This document shows, in pieces, positions 44,040 to 54,775 of a DNA stretch of 64,000 nucleotides (the first letter of the stretch is position 1; every line of letters begins with the position of its first letter). The translations under genes were made by a program, and so were the position numbers. The DNA comes from Acanthosepion pharaonis (lineage: Eukaryota; Mollusca; Cephalopoda; Sepiida; Sepiidae). The stretch is from positions 1,356,001-1,420,000 of the forward strand of contig CAHIKZ030000129.1 of NCBI GenBank assembly GCA_903632075.3, in the 5' to 3' direction. Under the pieces are notes generated by a model. It worked only from the letters and a program-made list of their open reading frames with translations. It made no database searches and was not told where the DNA came from.

Positions 44040-44420
44040 TTGATTTTGTTTAGTGGCATATCAGCCTCTATGCCGAAATCTAAATATTTTGAATGCAATT
44101 ATATGCCTTCAACTACAAATAAAATGTATTATTGGACATTTTACTATAAATATGTATTGATGGTAATTTTTTTATATAGAAAAAAGTATTGCTGGTATTT
44201 TTACTAGAAAAATGTATTGAAAGTATTTTGTTTTTGTTTGAGTGTTCCCTATTTCCCCATAGCTGGAAATCTAACAGGTGCTACCACCTCGGGTCAGGGT
44301 GGACTTGGAAACAACAGCCATTAAAAGGTGATTTCATGCTCCTCAAAACCTACAATCTCTCGATCCGAGACCTTGCTGCCGGATGTAGTTTATCATCATA
44401 CCCAGGATTAAACACCTAAG
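44040..44420 (+). repeat. Dispersed repeat M, plus copy 3
   Basis: Head GGCATATCAGCCTCTATG, about four minisatellite units, core CTCGGGTCAGGGTGGACTTG and end GGATGTAGTTTATCATCATA. It shares the S1-free structure of the other two copies. Confidence 0.65.
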
Positions 44421-44487
44421 ATAATCAAAGAAACAAAATTAGCACCAGGTGGTAATAGTACATATCAAATAATAAGGGCGATCACTT

Positions 44488-44640
44488 TGTTTAGATGTGC
44501 GAGTCGTGTCACTGCTAGGGAAATCAGAGAGTCGAGTTCGAATTCCATCATGATCGTTACGTTCACTTTCTTACAAGTACTCTTGGGAAAGGCTGAACTC
44601 CGTCTGGCTATCTTGTCCTAAACACACTACTGCTGCTATG
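44488..44640 (+). mobile_element. S1 SINE
   Basis: GTGTCACTGCTAGGGAAATC, GAGTCGAGTTCGAATTCC (box B) and CTTGGGAAAGGCTGAA. The head is diverged. Confidence 0.6.
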
Positions 44641-44644
44641 ATTG

Positions 44645-44850
44645 CAGACCGTGTGGTTTCCCTATATAATTGGTTATGGGAATTGTCACGTGACGTGGCG
44701 ATTTTTTAGGTTTCAGTTTCGAATATCGGACCAAGCATAATACGAGAATTGGTTAAATATCTGTAACGAAACTCGGAAGAGAAACAATAATTTAAATCCA
44801 AAGCCCTTGCAAAAGTGCCAATTTTTTTAAAATTCTTTTTTTATTCAACT
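44645..44850. other. No gene recognised
   Basis: Short unassigned stretch. Confidence 0.4.
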
Positions 44851-44854
44851 TTTA

Positions 44855-45375
44855 TGCGCTGTGTCCTGTCAATACGTGGGTGATCATGGCTCTCTACAAC
44901 CTCCTGTCCTTTGCAGCTCTTATCAATGTTTGGCCCTATAATATCCCTCCTAATACCTGTTCATTTACACCAACTCAATACTTCCATCTGCTCCTTTTAC
45001 CTTAAATATGTCCTTTGAGTGTCAAATTCTCCACGCCCGCTTTCCTCGTTATGTATCCCAGAAATTTCAGCTGTTTATGAGTCTAACTGCTCTTTTCGTT
45101 CCTCTTCTCCTTAAAACTTTCTTGTTATTCACATGTATTTTTCCATAGAATCCCCGGTATCCATTTTTAGAACTACGTTTCTCTTGCGTCAAGTCTCATA
45201 TTCATCTATGAAGAAAATGTCCAGCATTCAATGACATATAGGAGATTCGATATAACATAGCAGTTCAGCGCTCTTTTATTTGTTTGTAAAGGATTTTCCT
45301 GTTGCTTAATAATTTGCTTAGCTTTTGGAAGGCATCTTTTGCTATACTGATACGCATTCAGATTTCTGTGTCAGA
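44855..45375 (-). pseudogene. RTE-like LINE 3' fragment
   Basis: Plus-strand reversed markers in order: GTCCTGTCAATACG, GATCATGGCTCTCTACAACC, GAGTGTCAAATTCTCC, TTCAGCTGTTTATGAG and AGCTTTTGGAAGGCATC. These run the whole C-terminal part seen at 7560-8165. Many stops. Confidence 0.65.
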
Positions 45376-45559
45376 TTAAAAAAAAGCCTCGTGGACCAAA
45401 CTAAAAAAAAATAACGATATCAATTAAGAATAGTCTGCTATAAGATTAAAAGTTTACTGCACCCAGTGAGGAACCAACCTCATCACAATAGTAACGACCA
45501 ATTTTATCTTAATCAGGTATAAGGCTATAAGTTATGAGTACCCAATGATGATTAAACTT

Positions 45560-45645
45560 ATTATAATACGAAGGCGGGATTTGGCGAGCCTCTTAATGCT
45601 GCATCGCAACTTCCATGGAAAGTACTCGGACAAACTACATTCCTT
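45560..45645 (+). pseudogene. LINE family C fragment
   Basis: GDLASLLMLHRNFHGKYSDK in one frame matches the RRAIASLCIF...FHGN segment of the 55430 copy. Cut by a (TA)n tract. Confidence 0.5.
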
Positions 45646-45647
45646 GG

Positions 45648-45649
<2 letters not shown>

Positions 45650-45690
<41 letters not shown>
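45650..45690. repeat. (TA)n microsatellite
   Basis: TA run ending the LINE fragment. Confidence 0.9.
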
Positions 45691-45699
<9 letters not shown>

Positions 45700-45799
45700 A
45701 AATAAATTGTTGGAGGTACAAAATCGTAATATTGCAAGGAATAGATACAGATTATTTCCTAAAGGCATTATGAAAAATAAAAAATAAGAGATGATAACA

Positions 45800-45846
45800 C
45801 AGACCAGACCAACCGGTTTCGTTCCCAAGCTCATCAGAGTCGACTG
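45800..45846 (-). ncRNA. Hammerhead-like module
   Basis: The minus strand reads CTGATGA (45831-45837), a weak stem II (GCTTGGGAAC), GAAA, then ACC-GGTT-GGT and C, which is a perfect 3-bp stem III with a tetraloop and a permitted cleavage base. Stem I pairing is poor (only GAC with GTC, offset), so activity is uncertain. Confidence 0.45.
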
Positions 45847-45934
45847 GGAAGAATTTAACAATTATTGCAATATATATTGACCCACAAACACCTACATACA
45901 ATTAAAACATTAAAAAATGAAATTATTAATGGTA

Positions 45935-45937
<3 letters not shown>

Positions 45938-45998
<61 letters not shown>
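45938..45998. repeat. (TA)n microsatellite
   Basis: TA run of about 30 units. Confidence 0.9.
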
Positions 45999-46002
<4 letters not shown>

Positions 46003-46039
46003 AGGAGGTGTATACGGAATAAATTCCAATAACCAAAAA

Positions 46040-46170
46040 ATAATATTCTTAAAAGAGTGCTCACTACAGAGTAGAGCAAATATAATTTATTCGAAAATTA
46101 TAACATAAATATGTTATAAAATCTCTACAAAAATAGCCATTCAAGGTGTCTTATCCAGTGATGGTGTTGA
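46040..46170 (-). repeat. Repeat module E, minus copy
   Basis: CAACACCATCACTGGATAAG and TGGCTATTTTTGTAGAGATT on the minus strand match 34360-34440. Followed by a GTGCTCACTACAGAG block also seen near 8770. An AT/CA microsatellite lies at 46170-46245. Confidence 0.6.
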
Positions 46171-46395
46171 ATATATATATGCACGCACGCGCGTGTGTGT
46201 GTGTGTTTTATATATATATACATATATATATATATACATACATACACAGTAGCGAGCATAAAGATCAGAATGATGTTAAGAAAAAGTCTAAATGTGAAAT
46301 AACTTTTTATTTTAATGCTTCAAAGAACATTTTTTCAAGGAAAAATAAGAATATAAAGGTAAATTATATAATTTCAAGAAGCTTTAAGTAACGTC

Positions 46396-46525
46396 TCTAA
46401 CCAGCTTGCATAAATGGATGGCAAAGCAAGGACTGAGAGGAATGGTAAGTGTACAAAAGTTGCTTAGAGCTATAAAGAACAAGATGTTGTGGAGAGCCAT
46501 GATAGTTCACTGAAAGGACACGGCG
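46396..46525 (+). pseudogene. RTE-like LINE 3' end fragment
   Basis: ACCAGCTTGCATAAATGG, CAAAGCAAGGACTGAGAGG and GTGGAGAGCCATGATAG match the 3' end of the family. Confidence 0.55.
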
Positions 46526-46734
46526 AACTGTAGCATAATTACCGTTGTAATTACTGTTGGGCTTCACAATAATTACTGAGAAACCTGATTTATATAAGGA
46601 AGTAAATGGTAGGTAAGGCTGAACAATCTCCCCACAATGGAGAAGAGACTTTAAATAGATGCAGATCACCGACGAATGCAAATTGCAAAAAATGTGGTCA
46701 GAGAGGAAGTCTCAAGGAAAAAAAATAAAGAATA

Positions 46735-46820
46735 GGAAACCATTAGCTGCAGCCAGAAAAAAAGCCAGCTGACATTTCTGGGATACAATAAAGACAGAGC
46801 TTAGATCAGTAAAAAAAAAC
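46735..46820 (+). pseudogene. RTE-like LINE fragment
   Basis: CAGCTGACATTTCTGGGATAC matches the KRQLTFLGH segment. It lies downstream of the previous 3' end, so it is another copy or a rearranged piece. Confidence 0.45.
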
Positions 46821-46934
46821 AGGATACACTTGCTAAAAGTAAGAAAGAACTAATTAGCGTCTAAATTTAAATGGCGCAGTCACTCGTATATCGTAGATGA
46901 CCGTATACTAAGGCGGCTAGATAATTATCGTTGT

Positions 46935-47705
46935 GATTGTTCAACACCCACAGAGCCCACCATCTTTATACTGCAACTATGCCGAGTGGACATTAGTTAT
47001 TGTTGTTGCATACCTACGGATGATAATTCATATAAATACAATAGTAAATACTGTATGTTTGTCTGCAGTCGGAGATGCGTCTCCAGCTGTGCTGGTCAAA
47101 CTCATCTACCACCGGGCAGAGAGGATCCCACAGAAGAGGCTATGTCGAAAGACAGAGTCTCGTCTCGGGAAACAGCTACCCGACCCCGTTTTATACGGGG
47201 TCTACAGTGAATTTCTGGTTGAGTCTATGGGCTCGGATACTTCACATTAAATTCGGCATTGTGCCACATCTGACCGCGTGGGGCGGTTAGTAGATATCCT
47301 GCAGTCGGAGATTCGTCTCCAGCTGTGCTGGTTAAATTCTCTGCCTCTGAGCAGAAAGGATCCTCTGACGAGGTTATGTTGAAGGATAGTGTCTCGTCTC
47401 GGGAAACAGCTACCCGACCCCGTTTTATACGGGGTCCGCGGGGAATTTCTGGCCGAGACTACGGGCTCGGATACCCACATTAAATTCGGAGTTGTGCCAC
47501 ATCTGACCACGTGAGGCGGTTGGTAGATATCCTACAGTTGAAGACTCATTGTGGAATTCACTTTACTCACTTCTAGCAGTTGACTACTACTTCTATGCGC
47601 TACTGGCGAATCTTATATGTTTTGTTCTTTTCCTAAGTATTATCGTTCATTACCAACCTTCGTGTTATTATTCAGTAACCTTCCCTAGGTTACAACATTT
47701 TGGCA
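46935..47705 (+). mobile_element. LTR-like unit with two 236-bp tandem repeats
   Basis: Two copies (47063-47298 and 47299-47533) of a unit with CTCGTCTCGGGAAACAGC, ACCCGACCCCGTTTTATACG and CACATTAAATTCGG. The unit also occurs twice at 62365-62800, where the same leader (GCATACCTACGGATGATAA) precedes it. Downstream, GGTTACAACATTTTGGCAAC resembles an LTR end (ACA) followed by a tRNA primer site. The tandem unit would then be in U3. No coding region recognised. Confidence 0.5.
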
Positions 47706-47709
47706 ACGA

Positions 47710-47910
47710 AGATTAGCCAAAATTACAACAGTTATAGTTTCTATAGTATCTAGCGTGATCAACAGTCTGAGCAAGGCCAGCATGCTCAAACACTAACTTC
47801 GTGCTAACATAGCCATCGACAATGCTTGGGTTAAGGACTTTCCAAAGGTGCCACACGCTGGGATCATCTCCTCGAGACCGATAACATCAAGAAGTCATCT
47901 TTCTGACAAA
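47710..47910. other. No gene recognised
   Basis: Sequence after the LTR-like end; a gag region would be expected here but none is readable. Confidence 0.35.
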
Positions 47911-47914
47911 TCGA

Positions 47915-47976
47915 CCACGGTGAGAGTCTCATGGTCAGAAATCGAGCGTTCTAATCACTCAGCCACGGGCCCATAA
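47915..47976 (-). repeat. tRNA-like SINE head
   Basis: GGGCCCGTGGCTGAGTGATT on the minus strand carries a good box A (TGGCTGAGTGATTAGAACG). Box B is not intact, so it is not a functional tRNA gene. Confidence 0.5.
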
Positions 47977-47979
47977 GAC

Positions 47980-48535
47980 GAGTTAGTGTGAATGGATGGT
48001 AATAGTAATATTAGCCGTTTCCTTATAAAGAAACATTCGGCATTCATTTGACAAGCGAACAGTGCTAACGTCAGTTGAAATTTATCAAATCTTTCTACTG
48101 AAACAAATTTTCAGGAAAGTAAGTTTCCCAAGTCTATAAAATGTTATCGCTCTTTCCAGTAATGATGGCGGTTTTCCTTCCTAACCTTTTGTTTGAAGTA
48201 GTGTGGAACGTCAAAATAATGATTATATCATTATTTTCTCTTTGGGTTATGCTATTTGTTGAAAGTCCTCATGTGATGTGGTTTCTGTTATTTGGTACAG
48301 GTCTTTGAAATCTCTAGAACCAACCCACGAGGTTCGAAGGACAGCCCCCGCTAAAACCTACAGGCTTTAATCACTTGAAAGCCTGTTAAAGCATTGATAT
48401 AAGAAAGCGATTGTATACAGTTGACAGCTTAGATATATCACCAAACATAGCATCCATATGAAAGTCTTGATTTGACGAGTCTATTTAAGAACATGACTCG
48501 AGTTCGTAGCAGAACAGGAACAAAGGGGAATGGTA
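47980..48535. other. No gene recognised
   Basis: Mixed sequence; no domain or repeat match seen. Confidence 0.35.
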
Positions 48536-48544
48536 AAGGGATGT

Positions 48545-48700
48545 GCGGTGGGGCAATAGATAACAGCTTGGAATTAGAAATCGGAGAGCTGAGTTCCAAT
48601 AGTAGTCGGGTTCGTTATACTCAATCACACGTAATTACTCTTGGGAAAGGTATGGATGCACCACTTCTTCCCCTAGGTATGGGTTAATTATGGGTTTTAC
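48545..48700 (+). mobile_element. S1 SINE
   Basis: GGTGGGGCAATAGATAACAG, GAGAGCTGAGTTCCAATAG and CTCTTGGGAAAGGTATGG. Head and body are present but diverged. Confidence 0.6.
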
Positions 48701-48704
48701 AATC

Positions 48705-49000
48705 TAAAAATATTTTTGGCTTTAAATAACTTGCAAAATGTTGCTAATCCGTAAAAACAAATCAATCGTAAATATTTGGACAAGTGGAAAGTATGAGAAG
48801 ATGTTCACTCGTTCAAAACTTTCAAATCACTCAGATGTTTAAAATTTTTTTTTCAGCTCATGAAAGTTTTATCCACTAGGCCACTTCACACATCCTGAGT
48901 GCGTAATACAACAAATCAACATATATTGAGAGTCAAAAACTATTAAAAGAGCTTAGGACTCGGGGTCATTTCGGTGCAGCAAGAACAGAAATGAATGAAA
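48705..49000. other. No gene recognised
   Basis: AT-rich spacer before a (CA)n(TA)n tract. Confidence 0.4.
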
Positions 49001-49003
49001 ATG

Positions 49004-49004
<1 letters not shown>

Positions 49005-49075
<71 letters not shown>
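49005..49075. repeat. (CA)n(TA)n microsatellite
   Basis: CA run of about 17 units then TA of about 18. Confidence 0.9.
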
Positions 49076-49078
<3 letters not shown>

Positions 49079-49282
49079 TATCGGAACGTTTCAGAAAACA
49101 CTCCTTCAATGTCATTCATTATTTCAATCCTTCCGTCATTTACTTTTCATATTTAAATAAAAAAAAAAAAAAAAAACCTTTCCACCTAACTTCCGATTTC
49201 TAAAAACGATGATTACTCAAAGACATCCACTTGTCCTCAAATACGTATTTTTTTTTTTTATTCCGCATCGTTTCGCATTTAC

Positions 49283-49331
49283 CTTCACTTGCTGAAAGTT
49301 CTTTGTGTCCCTCGTTCTCAGTTGTAGCCAT
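49283..49331 (-). CDS. Candidate first coding exon (weak)
   Basis: On the minus strand an ATG in good context (AAAGATGGC) opens MATTENEGHKELSASE and, after 49 coding bases, meets GGTAAAT, an acceptable splice donor, leaving phase 1. The peptide is acidic, with normal-looking composition unlike the repeat-derived frames around it. I do not recognise the protein. No second exon or clear promoter was found, so this could be chance. Confidence 0.22.
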
Positions 49332-49439
49332 CTTTGTAAAATTAGCGCAGAAATTACTGGGAGTGGTAAAAGCGAAGGGTGGTGTCCACGGTAATGGCTG
49401 AGGAAGTTGGGGTGGCATAAAAGAAGAGGAAAGGTCGCT

Positions 49440-49915
49440 TATGGAATCAGGCCCTTATTCACCGTTAAATTTTTGCGCATGACTGGGTTTGTAAAGATTG
49501 GGGATGTGACCCTAACACTTGCTTTAAGTTGCCGCCGAAAACCTACTCAGGTCTTTTTCGCTTTTTTTTTTTTCCCTGTGACTTTCCTTCCTTCTCGTTT
49601 ATTTATTTTAGTTAATTTTCGCTGTTTTCACTTTCTTTTGCCTCTTTCTTCATTTCTTATTTTCTCTTTCTTCTGCTTTGTTTTTTCCTATCTCCTTCTT
49701 TTCATCTGTTCCCTTTCTTTTCGATTATCTTTATATTCAGTCAGTTAGTAATTTCCCTTCTTCATTTTACGTTTCACATTAGATTTCATTACTTCTATTT
49801 TTTTCCCTTCTTTCAACCAATTTCCATTTTGCACTTCTCTCTTTTTCTTTTTTTTCTGTTTTCTTACTTTTTTTCACATACTTCCATTCTTGCCGATATT
49901 TCTCTTTTTCTTTCT
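49440..49915. other. Pyrimidine-rich stretch, no gene recognised
   Basis: C+T-rich on the plus strand, giving spurious lysine-, glutamate- or phenylalanine-rich frames. Confidence 0.4.
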
Positions 49916-49924
49916 TTCTTCCCA

Positions 49925-50205
49925 TATAATGGATAGCGGCTCGGATTGAGGAATCGGTAAACCGAGTTCGAATTCCAGTCGAATCCATTGCATTCACTTA
50001 CGTGCTAATACCCTTGGGAAAGACAGGATTCCTCTTCTTCTCCCCCAGGTATGGGTAAATAGCAAGACAGACCGAGTTCTATAGTCTTGAATGGCAACTG
50101 GTCTGCTGCTGCAAGAAATGGGAACCTACTGCAGAAAAAATCTGCCCCGTCAGTCATATATCGAAAGATACATGATCGCGTAAGTGCCTATCACGCATGA
50201 TATAT
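49925..50205 (+). mobile_element. S1 SINE, first of a duplicated pair
   Basis: A good head (ATGGATAGCGGCTCGGATTG; ACCGAGTTCGAATTCCAG) and full body, then GCAACTGGTCTGCTGCTGC and a 3' part with GAAAGATACATGATCGCG. The 3' half is repeated at 50297-50530. Confidence 0.75.
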
Positions 50206-50296
50206 AACTGATATAGGCCCCTCCCCCAGATAAAAAAGAAAGAAAAAACAATACCTATTGATATAATTTTTTAACTGCCCCGTAATCTTTAAAAAC

Positions 50297-50530
50297 GAAT
50301 CCATTACATTCACTTAGGTGCTAATAATCTTGGGAAAGGTATGAATCCTCTTCTCTCCCCCAGCTATCGGTAAATAGCAGGACAGACCGGGTTCTGTAGT
50401 CTTGGATGGCAACTGGTTTACCGCAGATAGAAATGGCAACCTACAGCAGGAAAAATCTTCCTCGTTAGTTATGTATCGAAAGATACATGATCGCTTAAGC
50501 GTGTATCACGCATGGCACATAACTGACTGA
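50297..50530 (+). mobile_element. S1 SINE, second of a duplicated pair (headless)
   Basis: Starts at CGAATCCATTACATTCAC and repeats the S1 body and the GAAAGATACATGATCGC end. Its tRNA head is absent, which points to local duplication rather than a second transposition. Confidence 0.65.
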
Positions 50531-50559
50531 CATGCAGCATATCTCAGCGATGCTAATAC

Positions 50560-50730
50560 AGACTATTTTTAGGTTTCTGGACGTTTTGCCGATGTACACA
50601 ATAGGACATTTTGGACGATCAAATTATTTATACTTTAAATCAACTAATATTCCTCAAATAAAGTTTCAGAAAATATATATTTTATTTTGGGAAGATTTTT
50701 TTTTAATACAGAGAATCACATTGCGATGAA
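50560..50730 (-). repeat. Repeat RD fragment
   Basis: CTCAAATAAAGTTTCAGAAA is the complement of the 4540-4565 region of RD. Confidence 0.5.
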
Positions 50731-50734
50731 AGAT

Positions 50735-51175
50735 TATTTTAAAAAAAAGGACCTTATCAATTATTTGTTTTATTCCTATTTCTTTCATTTTTTTGCATAT
50801 TTTTGTAATCCAGCCAACCAAAATTTCGTTCGTTTTTATTTCTGCAATCTTAGTTTTTTTTTTCTTAAATTTTGTTCCAAGATTCAGTTATTTCTTTTAC
50901 TTCTTGTTATTTCTTCCAGTTCTTTCGTCGTCTTTCTTCCTAAGGTTATTTGTGTTCTATTTGTCAAATTCTTCGTCTCCTTTGACTTAACCTTGATCAT
51001 ATACATGCCCTTCCGTTATTTTGTTTATTTCATTGACCCCGCCCCAAACTTCTCTACGTGTTTCGCCAACGGAAGTTGTCGGCTTTTTTCAAGCCAGTCA
51101 ATACTTCCTGAGTAAAAATGAAAAGTCAGTTTCAAAGTCAAAATTATCCAACAGAAAATATCAAAGTCCACGGGA
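50735..51175. other. T-rich stretch, no gene recognised
   Basis: Phenylalanine-rich open frames (50687-51115) come from T-rich sequence and have no domain. Confidence 0.4.

Positions 51176-51177
<2 letters not shown>

Positions 51178-51235
<58 letters not shown>
51178..51235. repeat. (TA)n microsatellite
   Basis: TA run of about 28 units bordering an S2 repeat. Confidence 0.9.
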
Positions 51236-51237
<2 letters not shown>

Positions 51238-51239
<2 letters not shown>

Positions 51240-51464
51240 TCCACAGACAGACTGTTTCAGCATATCAGTGTGGCTATACATCCGACTGCCTCCAGCCGGG
51301 ATCGAAAATCGGAGATTTTACCCCCTAAGCCATTCGCGCACGGCAATGATGCGGGTGAATTTAGATGTATTTATTTTTAGACAAACACGACAGTGATCGG
51401 GAAACTCGATTCGTCTTAACGAAGAGTCTTGCATCAACAGCAGTAATAGTTACTGTTTACAAAT

Positions 51465-51470
<6 letters not shown>
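51238..51470 (-). mobile_element. SINE family S2 with ribozyme-like 3' module
   Basis: On the minus strand: an AT-rich 5' block (shared with 37430-37520), then ATGGCTTAGGGGG (box A-like) and TTTTCGATCCCGGCTGG (box B-like). A short module CTGATATGCTGAAACAGTCTG follows at the (TA)n. Stem II is largely lost in this copy. The tRNA-like part marks it as a SINE separate from S1. Confidence 0.6.

Positions 51471-51539
<69 letters not shown>
51471..51539. repeat. (TA)n microsatellite
   Basis: TA run of about 34 units. With the tract at 51178 it encloses the S2 copy. Confidence 0.9.
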
Positions 51540-51542
<3 letters not shown>

Positions 51543-51574
51543 ACAGCCCCAGATTAAAATAAAGAAAACAATAC

Positions 51575-52400
51575 CTAAAAGTAATCCCAATCAGCATCCA
51601 GAATATTTCGCCAACGTTCCTCAATCCACGCAATGCCCTGGTGGTATAAATAAAGTGTGTTGGTCACACAAAAGTCTGTGAGTGCCTGTGGCAACTCTGC
51701 CTCGTTTGAGAAAGATTTCCCACGAAGGTGGTTGTCCAGGGAATGGAAGAGGTGGTAATCTGTTGACACAAGGCCCTGGGAGTAAAGGTAGATGGCATAG
51801 TAGCTCCCAGCCAAATCGCCTTATGGTATCCCTGAACAGCTGCGCCACATGAGACCTGGCATGTTATGGAGGAAGAGTACATCCTTGCGATTAACCAATG
51901 CTGGCTCCTTCTGCTTCAGTGTCTGTTGCAAATGTCCCATATCCAGCTAGTACAAGTCTGCAGTGTTGGTTTAACCCCTTGGTTGCAGTTCATTGTGCAC
52001 CACTTGTCGACTAGTCCACCAGATACAGAGCATGATCTTGCGTGGGAGTAGAGGTGGTCTTGTGGTGACAACCAAAGTCTGGCTCGCTTTTTGTTGCTTG
52101 TTGGCTTCCGACAGTGTGTGGGGTAACCACTTACCTCAACTTGTACGCCTTCCCTATCAGAAACCTAGATGCATTCTGCAAGTTCACCAGAGGTTTAGTT
52201 TTTGTCCTCCTCTATGGCCGTTTTCAGAGACTCATCATTCAGCAACCGTGGTCGGCCACTGCGAGGTTCATCACAATGGGACAGATCTCCCGACCTGAAC
52301 TTCTGGAACCAAGACGTGGTGGCGCATTCACTCACAGCATTATCCCCAAAAGCTTGAAGGATTCAGCGACCTGATGCGGTTGTAGAACTTAGTTTCACCG
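51575..52400 (-). pseudogene. Mariner transposase pseudogene
   Basis: In broken minus-strand frames: WFQKFRSGDLSHCDEPRSGR, LPRKIMLCIWW, QTLKQKEPALVNRKDVLFLH, then STDYHLFHSLDNHLRGKSFS and a C-terminal ILDADWDYF. This is nearly the whole mariner transposase. The first catalytic aspartate after CIWW is lost in a small deletion, the second (LHD) is N, and the third (TDYHLF) is kept. At least five frame changes or stops. Inverted repeats were not located. Confidence 0.75.
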
Positions 52401-52650
52401 CAAAAAGACACTAAAATTTCCTATACTAATTTAGAGTCACCCGCTGACTCAAAAAAATTAACAAAAATTTTGAAGGTTCCAAAAAGGATGAAAAAATATA
52501 ATTTAATAATCAAAAAAATCCTTTGGTTTTTCCTCTTAATAATAACAAAGAATTTTACGATAAGACTTTGTTTTTATTAAGATTGGGGCATTTTTTCATC
52601 ATGTATGCTCAAACTTTAGCAAATCTTTGGAGGTATCTACACACACATAA
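52388..52650 (+). repeat. Repeat RD right-end fragment
   Basis: TTGAAGGTTCCAAAAAGG, GGTTTTTCCTCTTAATAATA and ending TTTGGAGGTATCTACAC match RD right ends at 5560-5826 and 53965-54170. Confidence 0.6.
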
Positions 52651-52654
52651 TATA

Positions 52655-52925
52655 TATATATATTATGCAATAGCAGAGAATTCTTGAAAATTTACACATA
52701 TCTTTGTAATTAGGCAAATTTACGTTATCTTGAAATTTTCAAAAAGGTCTGACTAGAAATTTTCCATAGAGAATTCTTTTAATCAAAACCGGAAAAGTCG
52801 TTGAAGGTCTTAGTAAGTCAGGTAAAATATTTTGATGACTGAATAATGATGATACGTATTCATAATTTTATATATATTTTTAAGCTGCCCGAAACCTTTT
52901 GCACTAAACTAACACGCACATACCA
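52655..52925. other. AT-rich spacer
   Basis: No gene recognised. A short (TA)n at 52650-52665. Confidence 0.4.
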
Positions 52926-52929
52926 CCCC

Positions 52930-52930
52930 C

Positions 52931-52979
<49 letters not shown>
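52930..52979. repeat. (TA)n(TG)n microsatellite
   Basis: TA run then TG run. Confidence 0.9.
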
Positions 52980-53029
52980 GTTTTTGCTTTTGTATAAGTA
53001 TGTGTGGGTGAATGATTCATATCCTTTAC

Positions 53030-53330
53030 GGCCTTTATCAGTCCCCCACTTAGGCATTAGGCCTTAAATTTTCAGATTTCTGCTCGCCAACTGCCGTCCC
53101 TACTCTATTCCATTCAAGTTCTTTCCACAAGCCGAGAACCAAGGAGGCGTAATCTCGCAAAAAATCCCGTCTTATCAACCTCTTTCCTTTCCATGGTTGA
53201 TATCTCGATGAAATATCAAAAGTAATAGCTTTGTTGGCCTTTTTTTTTTCCACTTTTTTATTTTTCCTTTTTCTTTTGCTTTTTGCCTTGCGTTTTTATA
53301 AATCATTTTTCATTTATTAGTTATTTGCCT
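53030..53330. repeat. Unassigned stretch sharing a 100-bp block with 55228-55330
   Basis: TTTCCATGGTTGATATCTCG followed by TAATAGCTTTGTTGGCC (53185-53290) recurs at 55228-55330 in the same direction. This suggests another dispersed repeat; class unknown. Confidence 0.5.
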
Positions 53331-53399
53331 CGCTTGTACGTTCGTGGAGGGAGTCGGGCACTCGCCCTAACGAAGTCTTGTATTAAATACGCACGTGCC

Positions 53400-53510
53400 A
53401 AGATTTGTACATACATGCACACATACACTACGAGAAACATGCACACATACACTACGAGAAACATGCACGCATACCGACACACACACACACACACATATAT
53501 ATATGTATTA
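53400..53510. repeat. Short tandem ACACATACACTACGAGAAAC and (CA)n(TA)n
   Basis: Two exact copies of a 23-bp unit (containing ACACTACGAGAAACATGCAC) followed by a CA run and a TA run. Confidence 0.75.
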
Positions 53511-53599
53511 CTCACGTTCATAGATTCTTGTATATGAGCGAGTATATAGAAGGATAGGCACGTGCGTACACAGAAAAATATTTATTACGGACGTGCTTT

Positions 53600-53727
53600 T
53601 AGAGTAATGGTTATCGGCGCGTGCCCAGTTAAAATTCCCGTCGATTCTGAATGTGTTACGTCGCGCTAATACCTCTCTGTACCCCTAGGAAAGGCATGGC
53701 TCCATTTTTCTTTCAGCTACGGGCTGA

Positions 53728-53728
<1 letters not shown>
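53600..53728 (+). mobile_element. S1 SINE, diverged
   Basis: AGTAATGGTTATCGGCG, GCTAATACCTC and AGGAAAGGCATGGCTCC; ends directly at (TA)n. Confidence 0.55.
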
Positions 53729-53789
<61 letters not shown>

Positions 53790-53822
53790 ATGTGTGTGTG
53801 TGTGTGTGCGTGTGTGTGTGTA
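53729..53822. repeat. (TA)n(TG)n microsatellite
   Basis: TA run of about 25 units and TG run of about 20 with interruptions. Confidence 0.9.
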
Positions 53823-54775
53823 CACGTACTTACGAACAGGTGCTGAAACATTCTCAGCCTGACCAAGGAGAAATTTATTTTCATCACCCCAAATTCTGAT
53901 GTTTAGAAATACGTTTTTATTTTTGTAAATGGGTGGGGCCCGGTAAACTAATCACATATATCATTACAATTTAGACGCCTCCAAAGATTCGCAAAAAACT
54001 GAGCATATATGATGAAAAGAATCTCCCACATCGTAAAACTGTTTATGTTTTCATTAAGAGGAAAGACCAAAGGATTTTTTATTATTAAATTATTTTTTTT
54101 TTCTTTTTCGAACCTTCAAAGTTCTGGTTAAAATTTGTGTTTTAATTGCATTAGCGGGTGACCATAAATTATTATGGGAAATTTTAGCATTTTTTCACGG
54201 TGCAAAACTTTGAAATTTTGAAATTCTTGTAAAAATCAGATAATTGTTGAATTTTAATGAAACTTTCAGGACTTATTTACAAATGAATAAAATTATTTTA
54301 GAGATGTTTCAATTTTAGAAAGTCCTGTTTTTTTTTTTTTTTTTTTTTTTAAATGTGTTGACCAACTTATTCAATTTGAGATTTTTGCAAAATTCTTTTT
54401 TGTACAGCTTAATGGTCATATTATTTAGAGGGACAAGTCCTTGAAGAATATAAATCATGAAATTGCATTGGTCAAATAGGACCCGCCGTTTCAGAAAATC
54501 TGCTCTGAATCGTGAAATAAGGAAATGCAGTAAAACTAAGTTTAATTAGAAAAGCTTTTAATTGCTTTTGTATATAAAATATATAATGGACACTGTCTTC
54601 AGAAAACACTTTTTTTTCGACGAATAATGAATTATTTTTCAAGTAATATTGTTAATAAATTAAGACTGTATTTATTAATCATAAATGGAAAACTAAAATT
54701 CAACAACGTCAATATTTTAAAAAGAATTTATTTATTTTATGCGTACAAACATGTCCATTTTTTAAAATAAAAGCG

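Noticed and set aside
47915..47976. Functional tRNA gene
   Set aside because: Box A is good but box B and the paired acceptor stem are missing, so it is a SINE head or tRNA remnant.
50687..51115. 142-codon phenylalanine-rich frame
   Set aside because: Lies in T-rich DNA, with no conserved motif or repeat-coded domain.
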